A DNA stretch of 64,000 nt from Bradyrhizobium arachidis (lineage in GTDB: Bacteria > Pseudomonadota > Alphaproteobacteria > Rhizobiales > Xanthobacteraceae). The stretch is from contig NZ_CP030050.1 of NCBI RefSeq assembly GCF_015291705.1, positions 8,494,001-8,558,000 of the forward strand, written 5' to 3'. Below, in pieces: positions 7,577 through 15,449 of the stretch (positions are counted from its first letter, which is position 1; each line of letters begins with the position of its first letter). Below the pieces are notes generated by a model that saw only the letters and a program-made list of their open reading frames with translations, was not told the origin of the DNA and ran no database searches. A program made the translations under genes and the position numbers.

Positions 7577-9145
7577 CTACCAGAAGCTCCGCGGCATCGG
7601 CTGCGCCGGCTGATAATATTGATACTGGCCGCGGCGACGCGGATTGACGGGCTGCGGGTTCGGCTGCTGGAAGAAGAAGCCGAAACCGTTGCCGCCGTTG
7701 CCGCCATTGTCCCAGTAGCCGTCATCGCTGGCAACGGCCATCGGCGGCGCGGTCGGCTTGCGCGTGATGAAGCCGCCCTGCGGATGGTTGCTCAGCACCG
7801 CGACGAACTCGGTGCGGTAGTTGGTCTCGCTGCTCAGCGGCTCGTCCGAGATGATGATCGACGAGCGCGGCAATGCGGTCGGCCCGATGCGATCCCACAC
7901 CTCCTGCGGGATGGTGATGCGGTCGAGCGCGTTTTTGGCATTGTCGCCGTCGTCGATCGTGACCACGCTCCAGCGCAGGCCGGTGCCGTTCCTCGCCATC
8001 GACGTGAAGATGTGCGTGCCGAGCGGCTGGTCGGGATTGCGGATCGTGACGGGGACCTCGATGCTGGTGTCGAACACCTCGCCGCCGCCGTCCGGCGCCG
8101 GCTTGTGCGTGTTCCGCCGCACATAGAGTTTCTGCGTCGAGCGGCTGATGTAGACCGAGACCGGTTCGAGCGCGAGCTTTGCGTCGAGTTCCGCCTTGAC
8201 GGCATCGGCCTTCCTGGCCGCCGCGACCTTCGCGGCTTCCTTGGTGGCGGCGGCGGCATCGCGCTTCGGCTGCGCGGCGGCCTTGGCGGCATCGAGCTGG
8301 GTTGCCGCATCGGCAGCCTTGGCAGCCACCTTCTGCTTCAGTTCCTCGGCCTTTGCCTTGGCCTGGTCGGTCTTGGCATTCGCAATCAGCTTGTCGGCAT
8401 AAGCGTTCTCACCGTCGGCGCGGGTCTTCTGCTGCTCAAGCTTGCGCAGCGTCGCCGGAAGCGATTGCGCCTCTTTCGCCGCTGCGGTGGCGGCCTTTTT
8501 GGTCTCGTCGGCAGCGCGCGTCGCCTCCTCGGCTTCAGCGGAGAGCTTGCCGATACGGCCTGGGGCCGCCGCGATGGCCTCCGGCTTCGGCACGAACAGC
8601 GAGGGGTGGGAGAAATCGACCGGGGCTGCGTCGTTCGGCGAGATGATCACCCGCATTCCGATGTTGGTCTTGTCGAACAGGCCCTCGGCGAAGTTGAAGG
8701 GCATGCGTACGCAGCCGTGCGAGGCGGCATAGCCGGGCAGTGGCCCGCCATGCAGCGCGATGCCGTTCCAGGTGATGCGCTGCATGTTCGGCATCCAGGC
8801 ATCGTCATACATGGTCGAATGGTGGTCCTTGTCCTTCTCGATGATGGCGAAGACGCCGGCCGGCGTCTCGCGGCCGGTGGTGCCGGTCGAGACCGGCGCG
8901 CGCAGGATCCAGCCGTCCGCATCGTAGAAGGTGACCTGCTGGCTCTTGATCGACACGATCGCCATGATCGGCTCGCCGGCCTCGCGCGGCGCCACCGCCT
9001 CGGCCACCTGGCGGGCCTGCTTGGCCGCGTCGGCGCTGGCAGTCAGCCCGGTCAGGGCGGCGATCGTCGCGAGCGCAACAAGTCCGGGAGTCCGCCAACG
9101 CCGCGTCGCCATCGTGGATTGCGCCGTCGTCATCTGGTCTTTCAT
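7577..9145 (-). CDS. L,D-transpeptidase (YkuD) with coiled-coil and second degenerate domain
   Basis: 522-aa envelope protein. An N-terminal export segment (about 17-41, ending TASADAA) is followed by a YkuD catalytic domain (about 58-175). Its active site is complete: H132 in ALHGG and the SHGCVRMP motif with nucleophile C145. YkuD enzymes form 3-3 cross-links in peptidoglycan or attach proteins to it. Residues about 200-325 are an Ala/Lys/Glu-rich probable coiled coil. Residues about 333-450 resemble a second YkuD half (VYISRSTQKLYVRRN, PVTIRNPDQPLGTHIF) but lack the HGC motif. The C-terminus is Gly/Asn/Pro/Gln-rich. It is monocistronic. Confidence 0.9.
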   Translation of the reverse strand: MKDQMTTAQSTMATRRWRTPGLVALATIAALTGLTASADAAKQARQVAEAVAPREAGEPIMAIVSIKSQQVTFYDADGWILRAPVSTGTTGRETPAGVFAIIEKDKDHHSTMYDDAWMPNMQRITWNGIALHGGPLPGYAASHGCVRMPFNFAEGLFDKTNIGMRVIISPNDAAPVDFSHPSLFVPKPEAIAAAPGRIGKLSAEAEEATRAADETKKAATAAAKEAQSLPATLRKLEQQKTRADGENAYADKLIANAKTDQAKAKAEELKQKVAAKAADAATQLDAAKAAAQPKRDAAAATKEAAKVAAARKADAVKAELDAKLALEPVSVYISRSTQKLYVRRNTHKPAPDGGGEVFDTSIEVPVTIRNPDQPLGTHIFTSMARNGTGLRWSVVTIDDGDNAKNALDRITIPQEVWDRIGPTALPRSSIIISDEPLSSETNYRTEFVAVLSNHPQGGFITRKPTAPPMAVASDDGYWDNGGNGGNGFGFFFQQPNPQPVNPRRRGQYQYYQPAQPMPRSFW

Positions 9146-9369
9146 GCCATACCCCGGTCCAATGCCAGTCCGTGCCTGTGTGTCGATCGCATGTCAGATT
9201 GCGATCTGTGGATTAAGAATTCGCGGCCACCTTGCGTTCCGTATCTGGCGATATTCGGTCCGGTCCGGCGGCAAATCTCTCATATACGACGGCCCGGAAA
9301 GGCGGAAGATGGCCCGGGGCCGGGGCTGGTCCGGGGCTGGCGTCGAATCACTGCGGCAGAATGTCCGGG

Positions 9370-9588
9370 CTAATGGGTCCGGCGTCCGATCAGCCGGGTC
9401 ATTGCAGCGCCGAACTGGCCGAACAGCGCAAAGACCATGAGCGGCAGAGCACGCGCTGCGGCCTGCGCAGCCGGCTCATGCTGCATGATCAGCAGCACTG
9501 CGAACACGGTGAGGCTCAGGAGCGCGCAGATGAGAGCTGCGGCAAGACCCAGCTTGCGCAAAACGGAGGCAAAGTCGGTGACGGTCAT
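9370..9588 (-). CDS. Small two-helix membrane protein
   Basis: 72-aa protein with ATG at 9588. Two hydrophobic stretches (about 12-34 and 48-66) are joined by a short polar loop (MQHEPAAQAAAR), and the end is basic (RLIGRRTH), suggesting both termini are cytoplasmic. No family is recognised. A CRP/FNR-like palindrome lies 58-73 bases upstream of the start. It is separated from the L,D-transpeptidase gene and from livF, so it is probably its own transcription unit. Confidence 0.6.
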   Translation of the reverse strand: MTVTDFASVLRKLGLAAALICALLSLTVFAVLLIMQHEPAAQAAARALPLMVFALFGQFGAAMTRLIGRRTH

Positions 9589-9645
9589 GACCTGAACCGG
9601 GCGAAGGTGAACACATCTGTGCTAGCCCCGCTGGAGGCCGCACGA

Positions 9646-9661
9646 TGTGACCCTCATCACA
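9646..9661. promoter_or_regulatory. CRP/FNR-superfamily-like site TGTGA-N6-TCACA
   Basis: The 16 bases match the classical CRP palindrome exactly (TGTGA, CCCTCA, TCACA). The site is 58 bases upstream of the small membrane protein gene that starts at 9588 and reads leftward. A class III nucleotide cyclase gene is in this window, but cAMP dependence here is only an inference. Confidence 0.45.
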
Positions 9662-9744
9662 CAGAGCTGTGTCATACGGCTGCCATGCCGGCAGCCCGGG
9701 TACTCGCTATCGGAACGCCAGCGGATGTCTCGTCCTGTGGGGCG

Positions 9745-10440
9745 TCAGACTTCGAGCCACTCTTGCCGCACGGCGGCGTTGGCTTTGAGCTCATCGGGCG
9801 TGCCTTCGAAGACGACGCGGCCGTGGCCCATGATGTAGACGCGCTTCGAAATCCGCATCGCGATCGACAGCTTCTGCTCGACGAGCAGGATCGCGACACC
9901 GGCCTGTGCGATGCGCGCGATGAGATCACCGACCTGCTGCACGATCAGCGGCGCGAGGCCTTCGGTCGGCTCGTCGATCATGATGAGATCCGGATCGCCC
10001 ATCAGCGTGCGGCAGGTCGTGAGCATCTGCTTCTCGCCGCCGGACAGCACGCCTGCGGCCGTATCAGCCCGCGCGGCGAGATTGGGGAACATGTCGAGCA
10101 TGTCCTGCAGCCGCCACTTGCCGGGACGGCGCGTGTCCTTGACCCCGAGCAGCAGGTTCTGGCGAACCGTCAGGCTCGGAAAGATGTCGCGATGCTCAGG
10201 GACATAGCCGAGGCCGAGCCGCGCGATCTTGTAGCTCGGAAGACCCGCGATGTCCTTGCCCTTGAAGCGGATCGTGCCTTGCGGCGCGACCTCGCCCATG
10301 ATCGCCTTGACCGTGGTGGAGCGGCCGACGCCGTTGCGGCCGAGCAGGCTCACGACCTCGCCGGCGGCGACGTCGAGATCGACACCCTGGAGAATGTGGC
10401 TCTTGCCGTAATAGGCGTGGAGATCCCTGACCTCGAGCAT
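9745..10440 (-). CDS. livF: Branched-chain amino acid ABC transporter ATP-binding protein LivF
   Basis: 231-aa ATPase, last gene of the liv operon, starting at an ATG that overlaps the livG stop by one base. It has the LivF layout: LEVRDLHAYYGKSHIL, Walker A region GRNGVGRS (34-41), signature LSGGEKQML and Walker B LIMIDEPTEGL. The Walker A lysine is replaced by arginine (R40, codon 10321-10323 on the minus strand). I recall this substitution from related alphaproteobacterial LivF proteins, but cannot check it here. The partner ATPase LivG has a canonical lysine. It acts on the cytoplasmic face of LivHM. Confidence 0.95.
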   Translation of the reverse strand: MLEVRDLHAYYGKSHILQGVDLDVAAGEVVSLLGRNGVGRSTTVKAIMGEVAPQGTIRFKGKDIAGLPSYKIARLGLGYVPEHRDIFPSLTVRQNLLLGVKDTRRPGKWRLQDMLDMFPNLAARADTAAGVLSGGEKQMLTTCRTLMGDPDLIMIDEPTEGLAPLIVQQVGDLIARIAQAGVAILLVEQKLSIAMRISKRVYIMGHGRVVFEGTPDELKANAAVRQEWLEV

Positions 10441-11210
10441 CAGTGCGCTTCCTCGCCGAGATAGGCTTCCTTGACCTTCGGGTCGCGCCGGATCTCTTCC
10501 GGCGTGCCCGAGGCGATGATGTGGCCGTAGACCAGCACGGAGATGCGGTCGGCCAGACCAAACACGACGCTCATGTCGTGCTCGACGATGACGAGGGTCT
10601 TGCCCTCGGTCAGCCGGCGGATCAGCGACACCGCGCGATCGGTTTCGGCATGGCTCATGCCGGCGGTCGGCTCGTCCAGCATGACGACCGTGGCGCCGCT
10701 CGCGATGGTGATGCCGATCTCGAGCTCGCGTTGCTCGGCGTAGGTGAGAAGCCCAGCCGGAACGTCGCGCCGATGCGTCAGATGGATGTCGTCCAGGATC
10801 TGCGCGGTACGCTCGCGCACCTCAGGCAGGCTGTCGACGTTCTTCCAGAAGGCGTAGCGATGCCCCGTCGCCCATAGCACGGCGCAGCGGACGTTCTCCC
10901 AGACCGACATCCGGGCAAATACGTTGGTCACCTGGAACGAGCGCGACAGGCCGCGCCGGTTGATCTCGAAGGGCCGTAAGCCCGAGATCAGGTCGCCATT
11001 CAGCCTCACCTCGCCCGCGGTCGGCTTGATGTGGCCGCTGATCAGGTTGAACGTCGTGGACTTGCCGGCGCCGTTCGGGCCGATGATGGCATGACGCTCG
11101 CCTTGGGCGACGCTGAGGTTCAGGTCGCGGATGATGCCGACATTGCCGAAGCGCTTTTCGACGGCGCGGACTTCGATGGCTGCGCGCTTTCCAGATACCG
11201 CTCCGCTCAT
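10440..11210 (-). CDS. livG: Branched-chain amino acid ABC transporter ATP-binding protein LivG
   Basis: 256-aa ATPase with Walker A GPNGAGKST, Walker B VVMLDEPTAGM and H-loop VIVEHDMSVV. The signature region reads LLTYAEQRELEIG, the LivG-type relaxed version of LSGGQ. The C-terminal PEEIRRDPKVKEAYLG is diagnostic of LivG. It overlaps livM upstream by 4 bases (ATGA) and livF downstream by one base, so the operon is translationally coupled. Confidence 0.95.
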   Translation of the reverse strand: MSGAVSGKRAAIEVRAVEKRFGNVGIIRDLNLSVAQGERHAIIGPNGAGKSTTFNLISGHIKPTAGEVRLNGDLISGLRPFEINRRGLSRSFQVTNVFARMSVWENVRCAVLWATGHRYAFWKNVDSLPEVRERTAQILDDIHLTHRRDVPAGLLTYAEQRELEIGITIASGATVVMLDEPTAGMSHAETDRAVSLIRRLTEGKTLVIVEHDMSVVFGLADRISVLVYGHIIASGTPEEIRRDPKVKEAYLGEEAH

Positions 11211-12499
11211 GCGAGATACCCCCGGTCACGGGCGACCGTCGCAGCCCTGTCCCACGCGTCCGCGATTCGCCGCCAGGTCAGCCGCGCGACGAAGGCGCCG
11301 CCGATCACGAGAACCGCGGCAGCGACCCAAGTCACCGGTGATGTCGGCTTGAAGCCGATCCCGAACAGGTTGATGACTTCCCCGCCCGAATAGCGCGCGA
11401 TGGTCTCGATCGTGAGAATGATTCCGCAGGCGAGTGCCACGGTCGGCACGACAGCGACGAGATAGGACGGGATCACCGTCCACAGCGTTCCGGCGCGCAC
11501 CAGCGGACGGTGCATCATCACCAGGCCCGCGATACCGCCCGGCGAGAACATCACGATGCCGATGAAGATGATGCCGAAATAGAGCTGCCATACGCTGGTG
11601 ACACTGGTCAGCCCGAGCTGGAGGTACGTCACCAGGATCGCGCCGAGGATCGGGCCGAAGAAATAGGCGGTGCCGCCGATGAAGGTCGAGAACAGCACGA
11701 GGCCGGACTGGATCGCGCCGAGATAGGCGGAGTTGGCGATCTCGAAATTGATCGCGGCAAGACTGCCCGCGACGCCGGCAAAGAATCCGGCAAAGCAGAA
11801 GGCGAGATAGCGGACGACGTGCGGATCATAGCCGATGAACTGGACGCGCTCCGGATTGTCGCGGACGGCATTGCTGATCCGGCCGAGCGGCGTCCGGGTC
11901 AGCGCGTACATCGCGATCGCCGACAGCACCAGCCAGAACGCGATGAGGTAGTAGACCTGAAGCTGCGGCCCGAACGACCAGCCGAACATTTTTGGCAGCG
12001 CGGTGCGGTCCGTGGTGATGCCAGACTCGCCGCCGAACACCGAGCGCAGGATCAGCGAGGACGATGCGACCAGCTCGCCGATGCCGAGCGAGATCATCGC
12101 AAAGACAGTGCCGGCGCGCTTGGTCATCACCCAGCCGATGATGATCGCAAAGACGAGGCCGCCGAGCCCGCCGAACAGCGGAATGAACGGCAGCGGGATC
12201 GGCCAGCCGTGCGAGACCACGGCGTTCATCATGTGGCAGGCGGCGAAACCACCGAGGCCGTAATGCACGGCATGGCCGAATGACAACAGCCCGGTCTGGC
12301 CGAGCAGGATGTTGTAGGACAGCGCAAAGACGATCGCGATGCCGATCAGGCTGAACGACGTTAGCGAGCCGCCGGAGGAGAAGACGATCGGCAGGACGAT
12401 CAGCGCGGCAATGCCGATCAGCCAGACGCCGTAGAAGCGCAGGCCGTCGCCGGCGGGCTTGTCTGCAATCTTGGATGTCGAGGTCTTCGTGGTGGTCAT
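11207..12499 (-). CDS. livM: Branched-chain amino acid ABC transporter permease LivM
   Basis: 430-aa polytopic inner-membrane permease. It contains the LivM pattern ALSYNILLGQTGLLSFGHAV and the later TRTPLGRISNAVRDNPERV cytoplasmic loop that couples to the ATPases. It is longer than typical LivM (about 320-400 aa) through an N-terminal polar tail and a C-terminal extra helix region (PTVALACGIILTIETIAR and VTWVAAAVLVIGGAFVARL). It overlaps livH by 4 bases upstream and livG by 4 bases downstream. Confidence 0.93.
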   Translation of the reverse strand: MTTTKTSTSKIADKPAGDGLRFYGVWLIGIAALIVLPIVFSSGGSLTSFSLIGIAIVFALSYNILLGQTGLLSFGHAVHYGLGGFAACHMMNAVVSHGWPIPLPFIPLFGGLGGLVFAIIIGWVMTKRAGTVFAMISLGIGELVASSSLILRSVFGGESGITTDRTALPKMFGWSFGPQLQVYYLIAFWLVLSAIAMYALTRTPLGRISNAVRDNPERVQFIGYDPHVVRYLAFCFAGFFAGVAGSLAAINFEIANSAYLGAIQSGLVLFSTFIGGTAYFFGPILGAILVTYLQLGLTSVTSVWQLYFGIIFIGIVMFSPGGIAGLVMMHRPLVRAGTLWTVIPSYLVAVVPTVALACGIILTIETIARYSGGEVINLFGIGFKPTSPVTWVAAAVLVIGGAFVARLTWRRIADAWDRAATVARDRGYLA

Positions 12500-13443
12500 G
12501 ACTCGCGCGTCCCCATCAGGCCCATGGGGCGTACGATCAGAATGATCACCAGCAGAAGGTAAGGCACGATCGGCGCGACCTGGGCGATCGTGACGTTCCA
12601 GACGTCGGTGAGGACGGACGGCCCCGCCGACGGATCGAGCGGGCCGAAGGCGCTGGCGAGCGAGCCGTTCAGCGCGACAGCAAAAGTCTGCACCAGGCCA
12701 ATCACCAGTGAAGCGACGAAGGCGCCGGGCAAGGAGCCGAGGCCACCGAACACGATGACCACGAACAGGATCGGCCCTAACGCCGCGGCCATGTCGGACT
12801 GCGTCACCAGGGCGGGACCGGCGATGACGCCGGCAAGGCCGGCGAGCGCGCTGCCGACGCCGAATACCACCATGAACACACGGCCGACGTTGTGGCCGAG
12901 ATGCCCGACCATGTGCGGATGGGTCAGCGCCGCCTGCACAATCAGGCCGACGCGGGTGCGCTTGAGCACGATCAGCAGCGCGATGAAGATCACGACCGAC
13001 ACGGCCAACATGAAGAGCTTGTAGGCGGGATAGTTGGTCGAAAAGATCGTGAAGGCGGGGAAATCGAGCAGCGACGGCACGCGGTAGTCGACCGGGCTCT
13101 TGCCCCAGATCATCGACACGATCTCTTCGATCGCGAACGCGAGACCGAAGGTCAGCAGCAGTTCGGCGACATGGCCGTGCTTGTGGGTATTGCGCAGGCC
13201 GTAACGCTCAACGGCCATGCCGATGGCGCCGACCAGCAGCGGCGCCAGCACCAGTGCCGGCCAGAAGCCGATCCACTTGGTGAGCTGGAAGCCGAAGAAG
13301 GCGCCGAGCATGTAAAAGCTGGCATGGGCGAAGTTGAGGACGCCCATCATGCTGAAGATGACGGTGAGCCCGCTCGACAACAGGAAGAGCAGCATGCCGA
13401 ACAGCACGCCGTTCAGGGTCGAAATGACAATGAGTTCAAGCAC
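12496..13443 (-). CDS. livH: Branched-chain amino acid ABC transporter permease LivH
   Basis: About 315-aa inner-membrane permease with the LivH pattern LLSSGLTVIFSMMGVLNFAH and the coupling loop LKRTRVGLIVQAALTHPHMV. I place the start at the GTG at 13443 (VLELIVISTLNGVLFGM), which begins just before the first helix as in relatives. The frame stays open to a TTG at 13494, a less likely start. The ribosome site is weak, which leaves the start uncertain. It follows the binding protein gene by 119 bases. Confidence 0.93.
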   Translation of the reverse strand: MLELIVISTLNGVLFGMLLFLLSSGLTVIFSMMGVLNFAHASFYMLGAFFGFQLTKWIGFWPALVLAPLLVGAIGMAVERYGLRNTHKHGHVAELLLTFGLAFAIEEIVSMIWGKSPVDYRVPSLLDFPAFTIFSTNYPAYKLFMLAVSVVIFIALLIVLKRTRVGLIVQAALTHPHMVGHLGHNVGRVFMVVFGVGSALAGLAGVIAGPALVTQSDMAAALGPILFVVIVFGGLGSLPGAFVASLVIGLVQTFAVALNGSLASAFGPLDPSAGPSVLTDVWNVTIAQVAPIVPYLLLVIILIVRPMGLMGTRES

Positions 13444-13562
13444 AGCGCACTCATGGATATCCGGGGCCTGATGACCCCGGTGAACATCGCCCAATCAAGA
13501 ATCGTCCGGCTGCCGTCACCCCGCAGCCCATGATGGCCGCGGGACAACGACAAGCTCAGTGA

Positions 13563-14795
13563 TTACGGCCGCGCCATCTTGCAGGTGGTGGAGACCATCG
13601 CCTGCGGCGTGTCGATCTTCGACACCAGATGCCAGCCCCAACCGGTGCTCTCCTCGTCGAACGGCTCGCTCTCGGTCAGCTTGCCGAAGGAGGAGATGTA
13701 GATCGGCTGCAAGAACTGGTGGTCGTCCTTGCGCATGATGCCCTGGCCACCATCGAGGACCTCGAACTTCAGATCCTCAAGCGCCGCTGCGACCTTCACG
13801 GGGTCGATCGAGTTGGCCTTCTCGGCCGCCGCCTTGAACATGCGCATCTCGTTGACTGCGCGCGGATACCACAGCGACAGATTGACCTTGGCGCGGAACG
13901 CCTTCTCATAGTCCATCGCAGCCTTGTTGCCGGAATTCGCAAAGCCTTCGGTGATCTGGAAGACCTGATGATCCAGACCGGTCTGCTTGACGGCAGTTGG
14001 ACCGCCGGCGCCACCGGCATAATAAGTATACCAGTTGACCTTCAGACCGGCATCAGCCGCGGCCTTGAGCAGCAGCGCAAAATCCTGGCCCCAATTGCCG
14101 GTGACGACGCTGTCGGCGCCGGACGCCTTGATCTTGGCGATATAGGGCGAGAAATCGGTGACCTTGAGCAGCGGATGCAGCTCGTCGCCGACGATCTGGA
14201 TATCAGGACGCTTGGCGCCCAGCATCTTGCGCGCATCGGTGCGTACCGACTGGCCGAACGAATAGTCCTGGTTGATCAGGTACACCTTTTTGATCGACGG
14301 GGTGTCCTTCATGTAGTTGGTGAGCGCTTCCATCTTGATGTCGGAGCTCGCATCCCAGCGGAAATGCCAGTAGCTGCACTTCTCGTTGGTCAAGCTCGGA
14401 TCGACGGCGGCGTAGTTGAAGTACAGGACCTCCTTGCCGGGATTGCGCGTATTGTTCTTGGTGACGAAGTCCGAGAGCGCGGCGGCGACGGACGAGCCGT
14501 TGCCTTGCGTGATGTAACGCACCCCGGCATCGATCGCCTTCTGGGCCTGCACCAGGCTCTCCTGCGGATTGGTCTTGTTGTCGAGCCCGATGATCTCGAT
14601 CTTCTTGCCGAGGATGCCGCCCTTGGCGTTGAGCTCGTCGGCCAGATACTGGAAGGTCTTCAGACCACCCTCGCCGACGCTGGCACCGCCGCCGGAGAGC
14701 GGATCGATATAGCCGATCTTGATGGTGTCCTCGGCCGACGCTGGTTGACCGAGCATCGGGGCGATCACGGCAATGGCCAATGTGAGCTTGCGCAT
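13563..14795 (-). CDS. Branched-chain amino acid-type ABC transporter substrate-binding protein
   Basis: 410-aa periplasmic binding protein, first gene of the liv operon. The signal peptide (MRKLTLAIAVIAPMLGQPASA) is followed by EDTIKIGYIDPLSGGGASVG, the Peripla_BP_6 N-terminal pattern, and by a serine-containing ligand loop (TQGNGSSVAAALSDF). Unlike the binding protein at 622 it is linked to its own permeases and ATPases. The high sequence divergence between the two suggests different ligands, perhaps amides or aromatic acids here. A perfect 16-bp palindrome lies 20 bases upstream of its start. Confidence 0.93.
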   Translation of the reverse strand: MRKLTLAIAVIAPMLGQPASAEDTIKIGYIDPLSGGGASVGEGGLKTFQYLADELNAKGGILGKKIEIIGLDNKTNPQESLVQAQKAIDAGVRYITQGNGSSVAAALSDFVTKNNTRNPGKEVLYFNYAAVDPSLTNEKCSYWHFRWDASSDIKMEALTNYMKDTPSIKKVYLINQDYSFGQSVRTDARKMLGAKRPDIQIVGDELHPLLKVTDFSPYIAKIKASGADSVVTGNWGQDFALLLKAAADAGLKVNWYTYYAGGAGGPTAVKQTGLDHQVFQITEGFANSGNKAAMDYEKAFRAKVNLSLWYPRAVNEMRMFKAAAEKANSIDPVKVAAALEDLKFEVLDGGQGIMRKDDHQFLQPIYISSFGKLTESEPFDEESTGWGWHLVSKIDTPQAMVSTTCKMARP

Positions 14796-14815
14796 TGTTT
14801 GTTTCCTCGCTGGCT

Positions 14816-14831
14816 ATCGACTTTAGTCGAT
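14816..14831. promoter_or_regulatory. 16-bp palindrome in the leader of the liv operon
   Basis: ATCGACT-TT-AGTCGAT is a perfect inverted repeat with 7-bp arms, 20 bases upstream of the binding-protein ATG. It could be an operator or a short RNA hairpin near the ribosome site. No regulator gene is adjacent. Confidence 0.45.
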
Positions 14832-15040
14832 GGGCTTTTTGCGCATGTTGCAGCGCAATTTCAAACCCCTAATGAGCAGAACGAACTTTGCTTTTCAAGC
14901 GCGACAGGGCATGGCTCCGGCCGCCGCTATGAAATGTGATCCGGCCGGCCAACCCGTCCTCAGCATTCCGCGACAAGGAATAGAACGCAAGGGGAAACTC
15001 GCATGCGGCGGACGGCGGTACCGCGGAAGATGCTCTCCAC

Positions 15041-15415
15041 CTAAAGCCGGTCGATCGGATCCGTGCTGTCCGGCACATCCGTCCCTGTCGCCAGAATGGA
15101 GCAGGCAACCGCCGCGAGCGGCGCGGCTAATCCGAATGTCCAGGCTCCGAACCCTCCAAAGACAATGGCCAATGCCAGGCTCGATGCGACGAGTGCGCTG
15201 ATCCCGGCGACGACCGCACGCTCCCAGGCGCGCGCATCCTTCAGCGCGCCGTCAATGACGGCGCAAAGAAGAAATGGCAGCAGTTCGACGAGATAGATCG
15301 CAGGCTGCGGCCACCACCACCTTTCGGCATGTCTCACAAGCAAATAGAAGCCGAGATGCGTCGCCGCGGGACCGAGCAGACCGAAGATCGCAATCCGGAT
15401 CACATATCGTCGCAT
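15041..15415 (-). CDS. Small four-helix membrane protein, function unknown
   Basis: 124-aa protein with about four membrane segments (around residues 6-26, 38-56, 66-87, 90-110) and an acidic tail (GTDVPDSTDPIDRL). The ATG at 15415 lies 34 bases after the stop of the flippase gene on the same strand, so the two are probably co-transcribed. No family is recognised. It may assist the adjacent glycan export system, but this rests on position only. Confidence 0.7.
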   Translation of the reverse strand: MRRYVIRIAIFGLLGPAATHLGFYLLVRHAERWWWPQPAIYLVELLPFLLCAVIDGALKDARAWERAVVAGISALVASSLALAIVFGGFGAWTFGLAAPLAAVACSILATGTDVPDSTDPIDRL

Positions 15416-15449
15416 GCGTCAGATCTGCCTCCGGTTGCCATGAGCCCGG

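Noticed and set aside
7619..9373. 584-codon plus-strand frame opposite the L,D-transpeptidase
   Set aside because: Arg/Gly/Leu-rich shadow; the minus strand carries a signal peptide and complete YkuD motifs.
9232..10464. 410-codon plus-strand frame spanning livF and the small membrane protein
   Set aside because: Covers parts of two better-supported genes and an intergenic region, with low-complexity content.
13629..14939. 436-codon plus-strand frame opposite the liv binding protein
   Set aside because: Mirror of a gene with signal peptide and family motifs.
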